DNA of 64,000 bases. Source: Gordonia polyisoprenivorans. GTDB taxonomy: Bacteria; Actinomycetota; Actinomycetes; Mycobacteriales; Mycobacteriaceae. Every line of letters begins with the position of its first letter. Within the stretch, counting starts at the first letter, position 1. Below the pieces are notes generated by a model that was not told where the DNA came from, searched no databases, and saw nothing but the letters and a program-made list of their open reading frames with translations. Shown one piece after another: positions 17,227 to 26,528 of the stretch. The stretch is from assembly GCF_017654315.1 (NCBI RefSeq), contig NZ_CP072203.1:1798001-1862000 (forward strand). The letters run 5' to 3'. A program made the translations under genes and the position numbers.

Positions 17227-18552
17227 ATGAGGCGACACGCCACGACCAAGCGATCCACGTCGCGCCGAGTGGCCGCCGCGGTGCTTGCCGTGTGTCTCGC
17301 GTCGAGCGGAGCGGCCGTGGTCGGTGCCGGAGCGGCGCACGCGGTCAACCCCGATCGGCTGAGGTCCGGATGCGTGTGGCGCACCGCCGAGGATCAGGCG
17401 AATCATGTGCAGACCTGCAGTTGGCACTCGGAGTCGCTGGGCCGCGAGGTCACCGTGCAGGTACGTCCGTCCGATCAGCAACCCGGCCAGACCGAACGAG
17501 GCGTGTACTTCCTCGACGGGCTCGGCTCTACCCCGGCCTACAGCTCGTGGTCGTTGCCGATCGCCGGTGCGGTCGAGAACTACAGTCCCGCAGACAATCT
17601 GGTGATGCCGACGGGCGGGTCGGGGGAGTGGATGACCAACTGGCGCACCGCGCCGACCGGTGCCGCGTCCGCGCCCCAATGGGAGACCTTCCTCAGTTCG
17701 GAGCTCCCGTCTTACCTGTACTCGAATTTCGATGTCGGACAGCGCAACAACGCGATCGTCGGGGTGTCGATGTCGGCGGCACCGGCGATCATCACCGGAC
17801 TCGATCACCCCGAGACGTTCTCGGTGATGCGCGCCTACTCCGGTTACTACGAGACCGATAGTCCGCTCGGCTGGCTCGCGATCCCACTGATCCAGATCAG
17901 CCGATCGGGCATCACCAACGGGCTGTGGGGAATGTGGGGTGCTCCGTTGAGCCCCGGCAACAGCTGGGCGCACAACAGTGTGGCGCGCCGACTCGTCACC
18001 GAGCCCGCCCCACCTCAGACGATCATCGTGTCGACCGGCAACGGCACCCTCTCACCGGCCGAGATCGCCGCGCAGAACGCTGCCACGGCCACCGTCTTGC
18101 GTGAGCATCCCGAACAACTCCCGGCATTCCTGCTCTCCTCGGCCGACGGTGTGATCGTCGGCGGAGCGCTCGAATCGGCGGCGTTCGGCTCCACACTGCT
18201 GCTGCAGGCAGCGACCACCGCTGTCGGGCTTCCGGTGCGCTACCGCTTTTCGAGCGGCGGTCACAACTGGCTCGCGTGGGGCGACGACGCGCACGCCGAC
18301 GCAGAGGAGGTCGACGCCGCGCTGGATGCGGCAGCGGCCGGTACCTCGACGACATCGACTCAATCCCCGTCAGTCGCGCCCACCTCGCCCACGCCGGCGA
18401 GTCTGGTGAGCCCGGCCAACGTCGAGCGCGAGCTCTCGTTGTTGCCCGCGACGCTTCCCGCACCCGTGCGCGACGCGGTCGATACTGCGGCCACGGCCAT
18501 CGGGTCGCTGGCTCCGCATCTGGCGCCGGCGATCACCTCGACGCACCGCTGA
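17227..18552 (+). CDS. Secreted antigen-85-like mycolyltransferase/esterase
   Basis: 441 residues. It has an N-terminal export signal (twin Arg-like basic region, hydrophobic stretch, cleavage near AHA-VNPD), then an alpha/beta-hydrolase domain of the esterase D/antigen 85 family. The nucleophile is in IVGVSMSAAPA, and the catalytic His lies in SSGGHNWLAWG, as in the HSWEYW motif of Ag85. A Ser/Thr/Pro-rich tail follows residue 375. Ag85 enzymes transfer mycolic acids to trehalose or arabinogalactan outside the cell, implying a mycolate-containing host. I prefer ATG 17227, after GAGGGGC, to the upstream open frame from 17155. Confidence 0.85.
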   Translation: MRRHATTKRSTSRRVAAAVLAVCLASSGAAVVGAGAAHAVNPDRLRSGCVWRTAEDQANHVQTCSWHSESLGREVTVQVRPSDQQPGQTERGVYFLDGLGSTPAYSSWSLPIAGAVENYSPADNLVMPTGGSGEWMTNWRTAPTGAASAPQWETFLSSELPSYLYSNFDVGQRNNAIVGVSMSAAPAIITGLDHPETFSVMRAYSGYYETDSPLGWLAIPLIQISRSGITNGLWGMWGAPLSPGNSWAHNSVARRLVTEPAPPQTIIVSTGNGTLSPAEIAAQNAATATVLREHPEQLPAFLLSSADGVIVGGALESAAFGSTLLLQAATTAVGLPVRYRFSSGGHNWLAWGDDAHADAEEVDAALDAAAAGTSTTSTQSPSVAPTSPTPASLVSPANVERELSLLPATLPAPVRDAVDTAATAIGSLAPHLAPAITSTHR

Positions 18553-18579
18553 GCCGGTCGGGGTCACCAGCGAAGGCTG

Positions 18580-19650
18580 TTATCCGGCAACGAATTCCAG
18601 ATCCGGCCACTGCGCCAGGATCGCGTCGATGACGCTGCGGCGCAGATACCCGATGTCGTCGTCGAGCGTGACGCCGATGGTGTCGAGTCCGTCGGCGATG
18701 TCGCCGTAAGTCACTTCCGCCGTCGAATGCGGCACGAGAACGTAGTAGTAGGTGCGCGCGGGTGAGGCGTCGTAGTCGATCCACTTGTGGATCACCTGCC
18801 CGGGTTCGGATGCGATGCAGCGCCGCTTTGCCCGGCCGCGGACCTTCCACACCAGCACCACGTGGTTGCCCTCGGCGTAGACGTCCTGAGCCGTCGTGCG
18901 GTCGCCGTCATTGCAGAATACTGCGATGTAGGGCTTGCCGACGGTGGCGTTCTCTTCGGTTGTCGCGTCGTGCTTTTCGACCAGCAGGTCGCGCTCGAAC
19001 TCCGCTTCGGCAGACATGTCGTCGACCGCTGACACCTGCGTGACGAACAGTGTCGACGGTCGAGGCCATTGGTGGACCTCGTGGGTGTGCTCCTCGGGCG
19101 CCTGCTCGTCCGGCAACTCCTCGTCGCCCGGGAGGGTCACGGTCGACTGATCGAAGATGTCGCACAGCTCGCGGACCCGGGCGATCGTCAGCGGTGTGGC
19201 TCGCTGTTTCCAGTCGGCGAGGCACGAGCGCGCTTCGTCGACCGTGTCGGGACTGTCGGTCAGCACGACTGCCTCCTGCAGCACGGCCTGCGAGCGGTCC
19301 GAGACGTTGGCCGACCCGACGGCCACGAAGGCATCGGAGTCGTCGGTGGCCTCACAGAGCAGCATCTTGGCGTGCAGATGCGGCAGCGAATACACCCGCA
19401 CGTCGGCCTTGAGCCACGCCAACAGCGAATGGGGGTTGGTCGACTTCTGTTCCACGGCCCGGACCGTGGCGTCGACGATGATCGACGACCCGGATCGCAG
19501 CGGAAGGTGGGTGTGTGCGTCGGCGCCCACGTGAGCGATCGCCGCGGTCACCGAATGCTGTCGAGCGGCGATGAGGGGAGTGAGTTGGGTCCACACCGAA
19601 CCGGTGAGGAGTCGGGCCGTGCGGTTGGTGCCAAGTCCGAGGGTGTCCAC
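18580..19650 (-). CDS. Phospholipase D-like (single HKD) protein
   Basis: 356 residues. A single PLD-type motif is visible at about residues 92-120: LPHLHAKMLLCE (HxK) followed by VAVGSANVSDRS. This is typical of PLDc_2 proteins of the nuclease or phosphodiesterase type, which act as dimers when only one HKD motif is present. The acidic linker DEELPDEQAPEEHTHE divides it from a C-terminal domain of about 170 residues that I do not recognise. No partner restriction or defence gene is adjacent. It is convergent with the esterase gene. Confidence 0.7.
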   Translation of the reverse strand: MDTLGLGTNRTARLLTGSVWTQLTPLIAARQHSVTAAIAHVGADAHTHLPLRSGSSIIVDATVRAVEQKSTNPHSLLAWLKADVRVYSLPHLHAKMLLCEATDDSDAFVAVGSANVSDRSQAVLQEAVVLTDSPDTVDEARSCLADWKQRATPLTIARVRELCDIFDQSTVTLPGDEELPDEQAPEEHTHEVHQWPRPSTLFVTQVSAVDDMSAEAEFERDLLVEKHDATTEENATVGKPYIAVFCNDGDRTTAQDVYAEGNHVVLVWKVRGRAKRRCIASEPGQVIHKWIDYDASPARTYYYVLVPHSTAEVTYGDIADGLDTIGVTLDDDIGYLRRSVIDAILAQWPDLEFVAG

Positions 19651-19665
19651 GAGGACTCACAGTAG

Positions 19666-20346
19666 TCAGTCGGTCAACAGATGGTGGCGGGTCAGCATCT
19701 CGATCGACTCCTGACGATCGCGTTCGATGTGGGCGTAGGCCACGCTCTCCGCCAGACGCTCGTTGCCGGTCTCGATGACCTCGACGATCTCTCCGTGATC
19801 GCAGTGCGCACGAGCACTGTCGAGGTCGGAGGTCATGTAGAACAGCCACATCATGCGCCCGGCGAGCGAGCGCATCATCGAACGCATGAGTGCGTTGCCG
19901 GTGAGGTCGGCAATCGTCTCGTGGAACTCCGTGCTCTGTTGTGCCACGAGGTAGGCGTCGCCGGTCGTGAGGCCTGCGTCGGCGTCTTCGAGCGCGCGGC
20001 GGAGCGCATCCGATGACGCTCCGCCGGCGATCTGCCGCGCCGCATAGCGAGCCGCACCCACTTCGAGGCAGAGCCGCATATCGAACAACTCGTGGGCCGA
20101 GGTCACTGTCCACGATGACACGATCGCGCTGCGTCTCGGCTCGGTCCGGACGAAACCGTCGATCTCCAACTGGGGTATCGCCTCACGGAACGGAACGCGG
20201 CTGACCTTCAGCTCGGTGGCGAGTCGTTGCTCGGCCAGCCGCGATCCCTGAGGGAGCCGACCCCGGATAATGGATTCCTTCAGCGTCGAATAAATCTGCG
20301 CGGCAAGCGAATCCGTCTGGTCCACACCATTGTGTCCCCTCGGCAT
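19666..20346 (-). CDS. GntR-family regulator, FadR/FCD subfamily
   Basis: 226 residues. The winged-helix domain is at about 12-75 (LKESIIRGRLPQGSRL, then LKVSRVPFREAIPQLEIDGFV), followed by an all-helical FCD ligand domain with the conserved metal-site pattern FHETIADLTGN and HCDHGEIVEVIE. It is the distal gene of the minus-strand catabolic operon beginning near 29615 and most likely regulates it. FadR-group proteins favour palindromes with a GTATAC-like core; such a site occurs at 29732-29743 upstream of the first gene. Confidence 0.9.
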   Translation of the reverse strand: MPRGHNGVDQTDSLAAQIYSTLKESIIRGRLPQGSRLAEQRLATELKVSRVPFREAIPQLEIDGFVRTEPRRSAIVSSWTVTSAHELFDMRLCLEVGAARYAARQIAGGASSDALRRALEDADAGLTTGDAYLVAQQSTEFHETIADLTGNALMRSMMRSLAGRMMWLFYMTSDLDSARAHCDHGEIVEVIETGNERLAESVAYAHIERDRQESIEMLTRHHLLTD

Positions 20347-20395
20347 GGGTCAGTTCCTTCCTTCCGTGCTCGGTCGGTACACATCTCGCCCGGGA

Positions 20396-21457
20396 TCAGA
20401 CTCCGAGGGCATCAAGCGTATGCTGTCCGAGCTCCTTGCGTGAGATGTGCATTCCCGCCGACGTATTCGCTGTGGATGGGGTCTGCGTCGCGGCGAGACC
20501 CGGAACCGGGGTCAGCGGGGCGTCGGGGTTGGGCTGTTGGAAGAAGACCACCGATTGCCGCCCGGCGCCCGCGTTCGCGCCCGACGACCACGTGACGCGA
20601 TGCGGGGTCGCCGTCAGTCGGCCGCCCGTCCAGAACTCGAGGACATCGCCGACGTTGAGGACCAACGAGTTCTCGATCCACGGCACCACCCACCAGTGTC
20701 CTTGGGCGTACACCTCTAGGCCGCCGGGCTCCGACGGCCGGTAGAGCAGGGTGAGGGCTCCGTGATCGGTGTGGGTGCCGTTGGGAATGATGTCGTCGTG
20801 GGCCACCGCATCACGCGGCGGGTAGTTGTTGTAGGCGAGATTGCTGAAGTGCCGGTCGAACATGGCGGTGAAGGTGTTCTGCGGCAGGTCATATGCGTCG
20901 GCGATCAGCTCCAGTAGGCGTGCGCCGAGTGCGTCCATCGCCCGGTAATAGGTCTCCCACACCTGCCGCATGTCTTCGGGACGCTCGGGCCACAGGTTCG
21001 GCCACCGCCAGAGGCGGCCCTGCCCGGTGTCGGTGGCGAAGTCGTCGACCGGATCAATCCTGTTGATCAGGAACGACTCCATCGCGTTGAAGGTTCGTGC
21101 GCCCTCGGCGGCCTCGGGAACCGGCTCGTAGCCGCGGATGATCTCCGGCGCCGGGAATCCCACGCTCATCTTTTCTTCGCGGGGCAGTGCGAAGAACTCC
21201 GTCGACGTCGTGCACATGTCGGCGAACGCGGACTCGTTGATCCCGTGACCGGTCACCACGGCGAAACCGGTTTGCGTGAACGAGTTCAGCAACGTGGTTG
21301 CGACGGAATGCACGTCGGCGGCACTGGCAGTGGGCGATACGGCGAGGGAGATGTCGACGACCTCGACCTCGAAGACACCCTCGCTGGGCGTGTCGTCCAC
21401 CCCGGCGGTGGTCCGGTATTCGGCGCTCGGCGCCAATGAGTGATCGGAGGTGTTCAT
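20396..21457 (-). CDS. 2-oxoglutarate/Fe(II)-dependent oxygenase, isopenicillin-N-synthase-like
   Basis: About 353 residues. The N-terminal DIOX_N region (VEVVDISLAV, then FTQTGFAVVTGHGI) is followed by the double-stranded beta-helix with the iron ligands HTDHGALTLLY (HxD) and TPHRV (distal His), and RQSVVFF for co-substrate binding. The true start is ATG 21457, preceded by AGAAAGAGAA. Bacterial members of this group hydroxylate or demethylate small heterocycles and amino acids. Its place in an operon with amidohydrolase, racemase and an importer suggests it oxidises a cyclic nitrogen compound; the substrate is not known. Confidence 0.85.
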   Translation of the reverse strand: MNTSDHSLAPSAEYRTTAGVDDTPSEGVFEVEVVDISLAVSPTASAADVHSVATTLLNSFTQTGFAVVTGHGINESAFADMCTTSTEFFALPREEKMSVGFPAPEIIRGYEPVPEAAEGARTFNAMESFLINRIDPVDDFATDTGQGRLWRWPNLWPERPEDMRQVWETYYRAMDALGARLLELIADAYDLPQNTFTAMFDRHFSNLAYNNYPPRDAVAHDDIIPNGTHTDHGALTLLYRPSEPGGLEVYAQGHWWVVPWIENSLVLNVGDVLEFWTGGRLTATPHRVTWSSGANAGAGRQSVVFFQQPNPDAPLTPVPGLAATQTPSTANTSAGMHISRKELGQHTLDALGV

Positions 21458-21483
21458 GGTTCTCTTTCTGGTGTGGTGTTCGA

Positions 21484-23076
21484 TCAGTTCGAGGAGTTGA
21501 TACCCAGCTGGTTGAAGTTCAGTTCGAAGGAACCGACGTTGTGTGCAGCCGGGACGTTGGTCAACCACTTCTGTGTGACGACCCAGTCCTTGTTGTTGGC
21601 GAGGTTCATGTAGCAGCCGGTCTTCTCGTACTCTTGGCCGGCAGTGACGTACTGTGCTGTGTCACCGGTGGCGACGGCAGAGTTGAGCAGGGAATCGACA
21701 GCGGGACTGTCACAGAGGAAGTAATTGATCCCTCCGGACTTGTCCCAGAAGACGTGGCCCCACATATACGGGTTGCCGCCGTCGGGTCCGTTGGAGCCGT
21801 CGATGAAGGCGTCGGGTCCCTTGGTCGGGTCGTTGGGCCAGGAGAAGACGGTCGCGGTGGTGTAGCCCTGCGCGGAGGCCTTGATGCCGATCGCTTGCAG
21901 CTGTGCGACAACGATATTGGCCATCTTCTGCGCGTTGTCGTTGGATGTTGCGTAGCCGACGGTCATCGGCGTGCCCGCAGGCAGAGTCTTGGCGTAGTTG
22001 GTGAGCACCGTCGGGTCATGAGTGATGGTTTGTTTGTCGGCGCCGTTGGGGATCATCCCGTGGCCGTACATCGTTGTCGCCGGGTCGGCGGTCTTGCCCA
22101 TCACGCTGCTCACGAGTTGTTGACGATCGACGAACTGCAGGAACGCCACTCGAGCTTGTTGTGAGGAGAAGAACGAGCCGTGCGGATTCAGTGTGAGCAG
22201 TGCCGCACCGAGCGTGGGCAGGAAGTAGCTGTTCAGCTGCGCGTTGGAGCCGAACCGCGACAATGCCGACGAGGGCAACGCGTTGACCGCACCGGATACA
22301 TCGCCCTGCTCGATGGCCAGCTCGAGCGAAGAAACATCGTTGTAGACGGGGAGCTTGACCGTCGTGAACGGTGACTTCTGGCCCCAGTAACCGGGGTAGG
22401 CCGACAGCTCGTACTCGGTACCGGTGGTGGCCTTGGTCAGCCGGTAGGGGCCGGTACCGAGATCGTTCTTCGCCAGATAGCTTTGCGCGTGGTCGGTTCC
22501 GGCGTGCGCGGTGAGCCCCGTGGGAGATTCCATCCGCGGACCGAACGGTGAGGCCAGATAGTCCAGGAACGCCGAGTTGGGTGCCTTGAGGGTGATCACG
22601 GCGGTATGCGCGTCAGGCGTGGCCACCGACTCGACACCGGCCACCATGTATGCGGGCCCGCCGTTGACCGCAAGGCGCCGATCGAACGAGGCCTTGACTG
22701 CGTCCGCGGTGAACGGTGTGCCGTCGTGGAAGGTCACCCCGTCCCGCAGGTGGAATGTGAAGACGGTGTTGGTGGGGTCAGCCGACCACGAGGTGGCCAG
22801 AGACGGTGCGATCTGGGGACTGTCGGCACCGTCCTTGTACTTGACAAGCCCTTCGTAGACGTTCTGGATGATCGCGACACCGTTGTTCGCGTAGTAGATG
22901 TCGGGGTCGGGTGGCTGTCCGATGTCACCATTGAGTCCGAGGACAAGGGTCCCGTCGGTTGGTGCGGCACTACCGCCGCCGGACGTGGTCGAACTGCACG
23001 CAGACAGTCCGAGCGCGACTGCGACCGCGGTGGCGGCCATGGCGGTCGCGCGGCGTGGTGTGATGAGTTTCTTCAC
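21484..23076 (-). CDS. ABC transporter substrate-binding lipoprotein, family 5 (peptide/opine type)
   Basis: About 530 residues. A signal peptide ends in the lipobox GLSACSS (modified Cys at about residue 26), followed by a family 5 periplasmic-binding fold (YEGLVKYKDG, then SLATSWSADPTNTVFTFHLR and FHDGTPFTADAVK). The GTG start at 23076 is preceded by AAGGAGT and excludes an Arg-rich upstream extension. It captures the substrate outside the membrane for the two permeases and the fused ATPase encoded upstream. Confidence 0.92.
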   Translation of the reverse strand: MKKLITPRRATAMAATAVAVALGLSACSSTTSGGGSAAPTDGTLVLGLNGDIGQPPDPDIYYANNGVAIIQNVYEGLVKYKDGADSPQIAPSLATSWSADPTNTVFTFHLRDGVTFHDGTPFTADAVKASFDRRLAVNGGPAYMVAGVESVATPDAHTAVITLKAPNSAFLDYLASPFGPRMESPTGLTAHAGTDHAQSYLAKNDLGTGPYRLTKATTGTEYELSAYPGYWGQKSPFTTVKLPVYNDVSSLELAIEQGDVSGAVNALPSSALSRFGSNAQLNSYFLPTLGAALLTLNPHGSFFSSQQARVAFLQFVDRQQLVSSVMGKTADPATTMYGHGMIPNGADKQTITHDPTVLTNYAKTLPAGTPMTVGYATSNDNAQKMANIVVAQLQAIGIKASAQGYTTATVFSWPNDPTKGPDAFIDGSNGPDGGNPYMWGHVFWDKSGGINYFLCDSPAVDSLLNSAVATGDTAQYVTAGQEYEKTGCYMNLANNKDWVVTQKWLTNVPAAHNVGSFELNFNQLGINSSN

Positions 23077-23111
23077 CCGAGTACTCCTTCGAGGGGTGTT
23101 GGGGGACAACG

Positions 23112-24089
23112 TCACAGAGCGATTCTGGGATCGGCGAGTGCTTGGAGGATGTCGACGGCGGCGTTGGCGACGATGTAGACGGTGGCGAGCAGCAGTGTGA
23201 CTCCGGCGATCGCGCTGAAGTCGGCGACGGGAATGCTCTCGGCCAGGTAGTTCCCGACGCCCGGCCAGTTGAAGACCTGTTCGACCACAACGACTCCCGC
23301 GCACATGAAACCGAGTTGGAGTCCGGCCATCGACAGGGCGGGGCCGATCGAGTTACGGGCGACGTGCCCGGTGTAGACCCGCCAAGGGCTGATACCGGTC
23401 GCGTTGGCGGTCCTGATGTAGTCGGCGCGGATCGTCGTATCGACGCTGTTGTGCAAGACGCGGCCGATCGCGAGGGCGGGGGCGATTGCCAGAGTCAGCG
23501 CTGGTAACACGAGATGGCTTACGCCCGAGGCGAACTGCGCCGGATCGCCGTGCAGGATCGCGTTGACGAGTGTAAAGCCGGTGGGGCCGCCGACGGTCCC
23601 GCGGCCACCGCCGGGCAACCAGCGCAGATGCGCGTAGAAGGTGATCAATCCGGCGATACCCAGCAGGAACGGCGGTGCGCAGGCCGCCACGAGCAGCAGG
23701 GTGCGAAAGACCGAGCCGCCGAGGACAGCGCTGGACACCACATACAGCAGGGCCACCACGATCGCGAGAATGAAAGCGGTGAACACCAATTCGAGCGTTG
23801 CCGGTGCCGCGGACGCCAGGTCCGTGGTCACCGGGTCGCGAGTCCGCAGCGACAACCCGAGATCGCCGTGTGCGATTCCGCCGAGGTAGTGCAGGTACTG
23901 CACGATCAGCGGGCGGTCGTAGCCCAGCTGGTGGCGTGCCGCGGCCACCGCTGCCGGTGACGCCCCGGTCCCGAGGTAGGCCTTGACCCCGTCGGCTGGG
24001 CTGAGTTGTTGCAGGGTGAACACCACTGCGGTCAGCACGATGAGCAGGGCGGTGGCCGAGACGAGTCGGCGCAGGACGAATGTGGTCAT
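23112..24089 (-). CDS. ABC transporter permease, DppB type
   Basis: About 325 residues with six hydrophobic segments. The N-terminus (FVLRRLVSATALLIVLTAV) and the inner-membrane EAA-like loop (DYIRTANATGISPWRVYTGHVARNS, split across two stretches) are characteristic of dipeptide/oligopeptide permease subunit B. The ATG overlaps the stop codon of the DppC-type gene by ATGA. It forms the transmembrane channel together with the next permease. Confidence 0.92.
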   Translation of the reverse strand: MTTFVLRRLVSATALLIVLTAVVFTLQQLSPADGVKAYLGTGASPAAVAAARHQLGYDRPLIVQYLHYLGGIAHGDLGLSLRTRDPVTTDLASAAPATLELVFTAFILAIVVALLYVVSSAVLGGSVFRTLLLVAACAPPFLLGIAGLITFYAHLRWLPGGGRGTVGGPTGFTLVNAILHGDPAQFASGVSHLVLPALTLAIAPALAIGRVLHNSVDTTIRADYIRTANATGISPWRVYTGHVARNSIGPALSMAGLQLGFMCAGVVVVEQVFNWPGVGNYLAESIPVADFSAIAGVTLLLATVYIVANAAVDILQALADPRIAL

Positions 24090-24946
24090 TGGGAACTCCT
24101 GACCGACTTGCTGAGTGCGTCGCCGGCGAGATTGGCGATCAGACTCAGGACGAGAACCGCAACGGCGGGGACGACTGGCACCCACCATTCGGTGAGGATC
24201 TGCTGCATCCCGGTGGCTGTGTCTGCGCCGAGCTCTGGCGCGGGTTGGCGTTGGCCGAGGCCGAGGAACGACAGCCCGGCCAGTAGGAGAATTGCATTGC
24301 CGATGTCGAGGCTGGCGGCGACGACCGCGGTCGGCACAACGCCGGGCGCGATGTGGTGGGTGATCACCCGCAGCCGGCCGGCTCCGGCCAGTTGTGCCGC
24401 TGCGACGTGCGGTCGCCCGGCCAGCGCTCGGACCTCACCGCGAATGACCCGGGCGTAGTACGGCCACCACACGAGGCTGATTCCGATGATCGTGTTGCTC
24501 AGGCTCGGACCGAGTGCGGCCACCACGGCGATGGCGACCAGCGCACCTGGTAACGCCAGGAATAGATCCGTCGTCCGCATGAGTACGGCATCGACCCACC
24601 CGCCGATCGCGCCGGCCACGGCGCCGATGACGGCCCCGACCGTCAACCCGACGGCCACGATGGTCAGGGCAGCCAGCCAGCTGGTACGCATCCCGTAGAG
24701 CGTGCGTGTCAACACGTCGCGTCCGACGGCATCGGTACCCAGCAGAGCGTTCGGTGACAACAGTCCCTGGTTGGCGGCACCGATGGGTTGCACCGGGTCG
24801 TGTGGTGCCAGAATCGGGCCGAGGAGGATCAGTGCGGTCAGTCCGACAAGTGCGATGACGGTGGTGAATCCGGCACTGCGGTAACCGGCACGGGGGCGGA
24901 GCAATGTGGGAAAGTATCGGCGGCGCGGCACCACGGAGGTCGCCAT
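24086..24946 (-). CDS. ABC transporter permease, DppC type
   Basis: 286 residues. It carries the cytoplasmic N-terminal segment and first helix typical of DppC/OppC (FTTVIALVGLTALILLGPIL, then HDPVQPIGAANQGL) and the DppC-like GTDAVGRDVLTRTLYGMRTS motif. The EAA loop is seen at VIRGEVRALAGRPHVAAAQL. It starts one base after the stop codon of the ATPase gene and is coupled to the DppB-type gene downstream. Confidence 0.92.
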   Translation of the reverse strand: MATSVVPRRRYFPTLLRPRAGYRSAGFTTVIALVGLTALILLGPILAPHDPVQPIGAANQGLLSPNALLGTDAVGRDVLTRTLYGMRTSWLAALTIVAVGLTVGAVIGAVAGAIGGWVDAVLMRTTDLFLALPGALVAIAVVAALGPSLSNTIIGISLVWWPYYARVIRGEVRALAGRPHVAAAQLAGAGRLRVITHHIAPGVVPTAVVAASLDIGNAILLLAGLSFLGLGQRQPAPELGADTATGMQQILTEWWVPVVPAVAVLVLSLIANLAGDALSKSVRSSQ

Positions 24947-24947
24947 G

Positions 24948-26528
24948 TCAGCTCGCCTCGTCCAGCGGCAACCGGGGCACCGAGTCGATGAGCGTGCGGG
25001 TGTAGTCGCTTGTCGGAGTGGAGATCACTTGCTCGGCGGTACCGGATTCGACAATCCGTCCCCCCGCCATCACCACGATGCGTTCGCCCATGAGCCGTGC
25101 GACGGCAAGGTCGTGGGTGACGAAGACGATGGTCAATCCCAGGCGGGCGCGGACCTCGGCGAGGAACGTCAACACCACCGAGGCCAGCGAGGCGTCGAGC
25201 GCCGACGTGGGTTCGTCGCACAGCAGGATGGCGGGCGCGATGATCAGCGCACGCGCGAGCGCGACTCGTTGACGTTGACCGCCGGAGAGTTCGGCGGGTT
25301 TGCGTCCCCGGACCGACTGTGGGAGCCCAACCAGCGCGAGCACCTCGTTGATCTTCGTCACCTTCTCGGTCTTGGTGAGGGTTTCGCGTCGAAGGCGTTC
25401 GCGTAGCAGTGATTCCACGGTCAGCCACGGCGTCAGCGATGCCCCGGCATCCTGGAAGACCATCTGTACGTCACCGTCGACCGTGATCCGGCCGTCGTCG
25501 GGTGTTTCGAGACCGGCCATCATTCGCAGCAATGTCGATTTGCCGGAACCACTCTCGCCGACGATCGATATCGATTCACCGGCGGTGACCTGAAGGTCGA
25601 CGCCGTCGACGGCGTGCAGGGCCGTGCGCTTGCCGAATCCCCGGCGGGTGGCGTAATGCTTGGACACCTGGTGGAGTTCGAGGACGATGCGCCGCTGGTC
25701 CGATGGTGATGTGCCGGTGGGTGATTTGGTGGTCTCGCCGTTCTGGAGCGACGTGTCGAGCGACAACCGGTCGGCCAGCAACGTGCGGGTATACGGGTGC
25801 TGCGGGGTGTTGAGCACCTCGGAGGTCGCACCGAGTTCGACGATGCTGCCCTGGTGGAAGACCGCGATGCGGTCGGTGATCTGTGCGGCCACCCCGAGGT
25901 CGTGGGTGATGAACAAGACGCTGCAACCGAAATCCGCACGCAGATCGGCGAGAAGGGCAAGCAGTTGGGCCTGAACCGTGACATCCAGCGCGGTGGTCGG
26001 CTCGTCGGCGATGATCAGCGCGGGACGTGAACTCATGGCCATCGCCGCCATGACGCGTTGCCGAAGCCCCCCGGACAGTTCGTGCGGGTACGCGCGGACG
26101 CGAAGGTCCGGGTTCGGCACATGAACGGCGGCGAGTAGCTCGGCCGGATCGACCTTGTCGGAGGCACTTTCGGCGATCTGCTTGCCGACACGCATCGTCG
26201 GATCGAGTGAGGTCATCGGATCCTGGAAGATCGCGCCGAGATGGTTGCGGCGGATGTTCCGAAGGGTTTTCGGGTCGGCCGATACCATGTCGGTGCCGGC
26301 GACGACCACTGATCCGGACACCTCGATGGTCTTGGTGCGGGGGAGGAGTCCCAGCAGGCTCAGCCCGAGGAGGCTTTTGCCGGAGCCGGATTCACCGACG
26401 ACACCGAGGATCTCGCCCCGGTCGATGGCGAGTGAGACGCCTTGCAGAGCGGCGACCTGGCTGCGGCCCGAACCAAACGTGACCCGCAGGTCGGTCACGG
26501 TGGCGACGGGTTCGGCATGCTCGGTCAT
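24948..26528 (-). CDS. ABC transporter ATP-binding protein with two fused nucleotide-binding domains (DppD-DppF type)
   Basis: About 526 residues in two ABC domains. NBD1 has Walker A GESGSGKSLLG, signature LSGGLRQRV and Walker B ALIIADEPTTALD. NBD2 has GESGSGKSTLLRM, LSGGQRQRVALARAL and ILLCDEPTSALDA. Both appear catalytically complete. The fusion replaces separate D and F subunits of a peptide-type importer. ATG at 26528 is preferred to an upstream start, and it overlaps the preceding deacetylase stop by ATGA, tying transport to catabolism. Confidence 0.93.
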   Translation of the reverse strand: MTEHAEPVATVTDLRVTFGSGRSQVAALQGVSLAIDRGEILGVVGESGSGKSLLGLSLLGLLPRTKTIEVSGSVVVAGTDMVSADPKTLRNIRRNHLGAIFQDPMTSLDPTMRVGKQIAESASDKVDPAELLAAVHVPNPDLRVRAYPHELSGGLRQRVMAAMAMSSRPALIIADEPTTALDVTVQAQLLALLADLRADFGCSVLFITHDLGVAAQITDRIAVFHQGSIVELGATSEVLNTPQHPYTRTLLADRLSLDTSLQNGETTKSPTGTSPSDQRRIVLELHQVSKHYATRRGFGKRTALHAVDGVDLQVTAGESISIVGESGSGKSTLLRMMAGLETPDDGRITVDGDVQMVFQDAGASLTPWLTVESLLRERLRRETLTKTEKVTKINEVLALVGLPQSVRGRKPAELSGGQRQRVALARALIIAPAILLCDEPTSALDASLASVVLTFLAEVRARLGLTIVFVTHDLAVARLMGERIVVMAGGRIVESGTAEQVISTPTSDYTRTLIDSVPRLPLDEAS

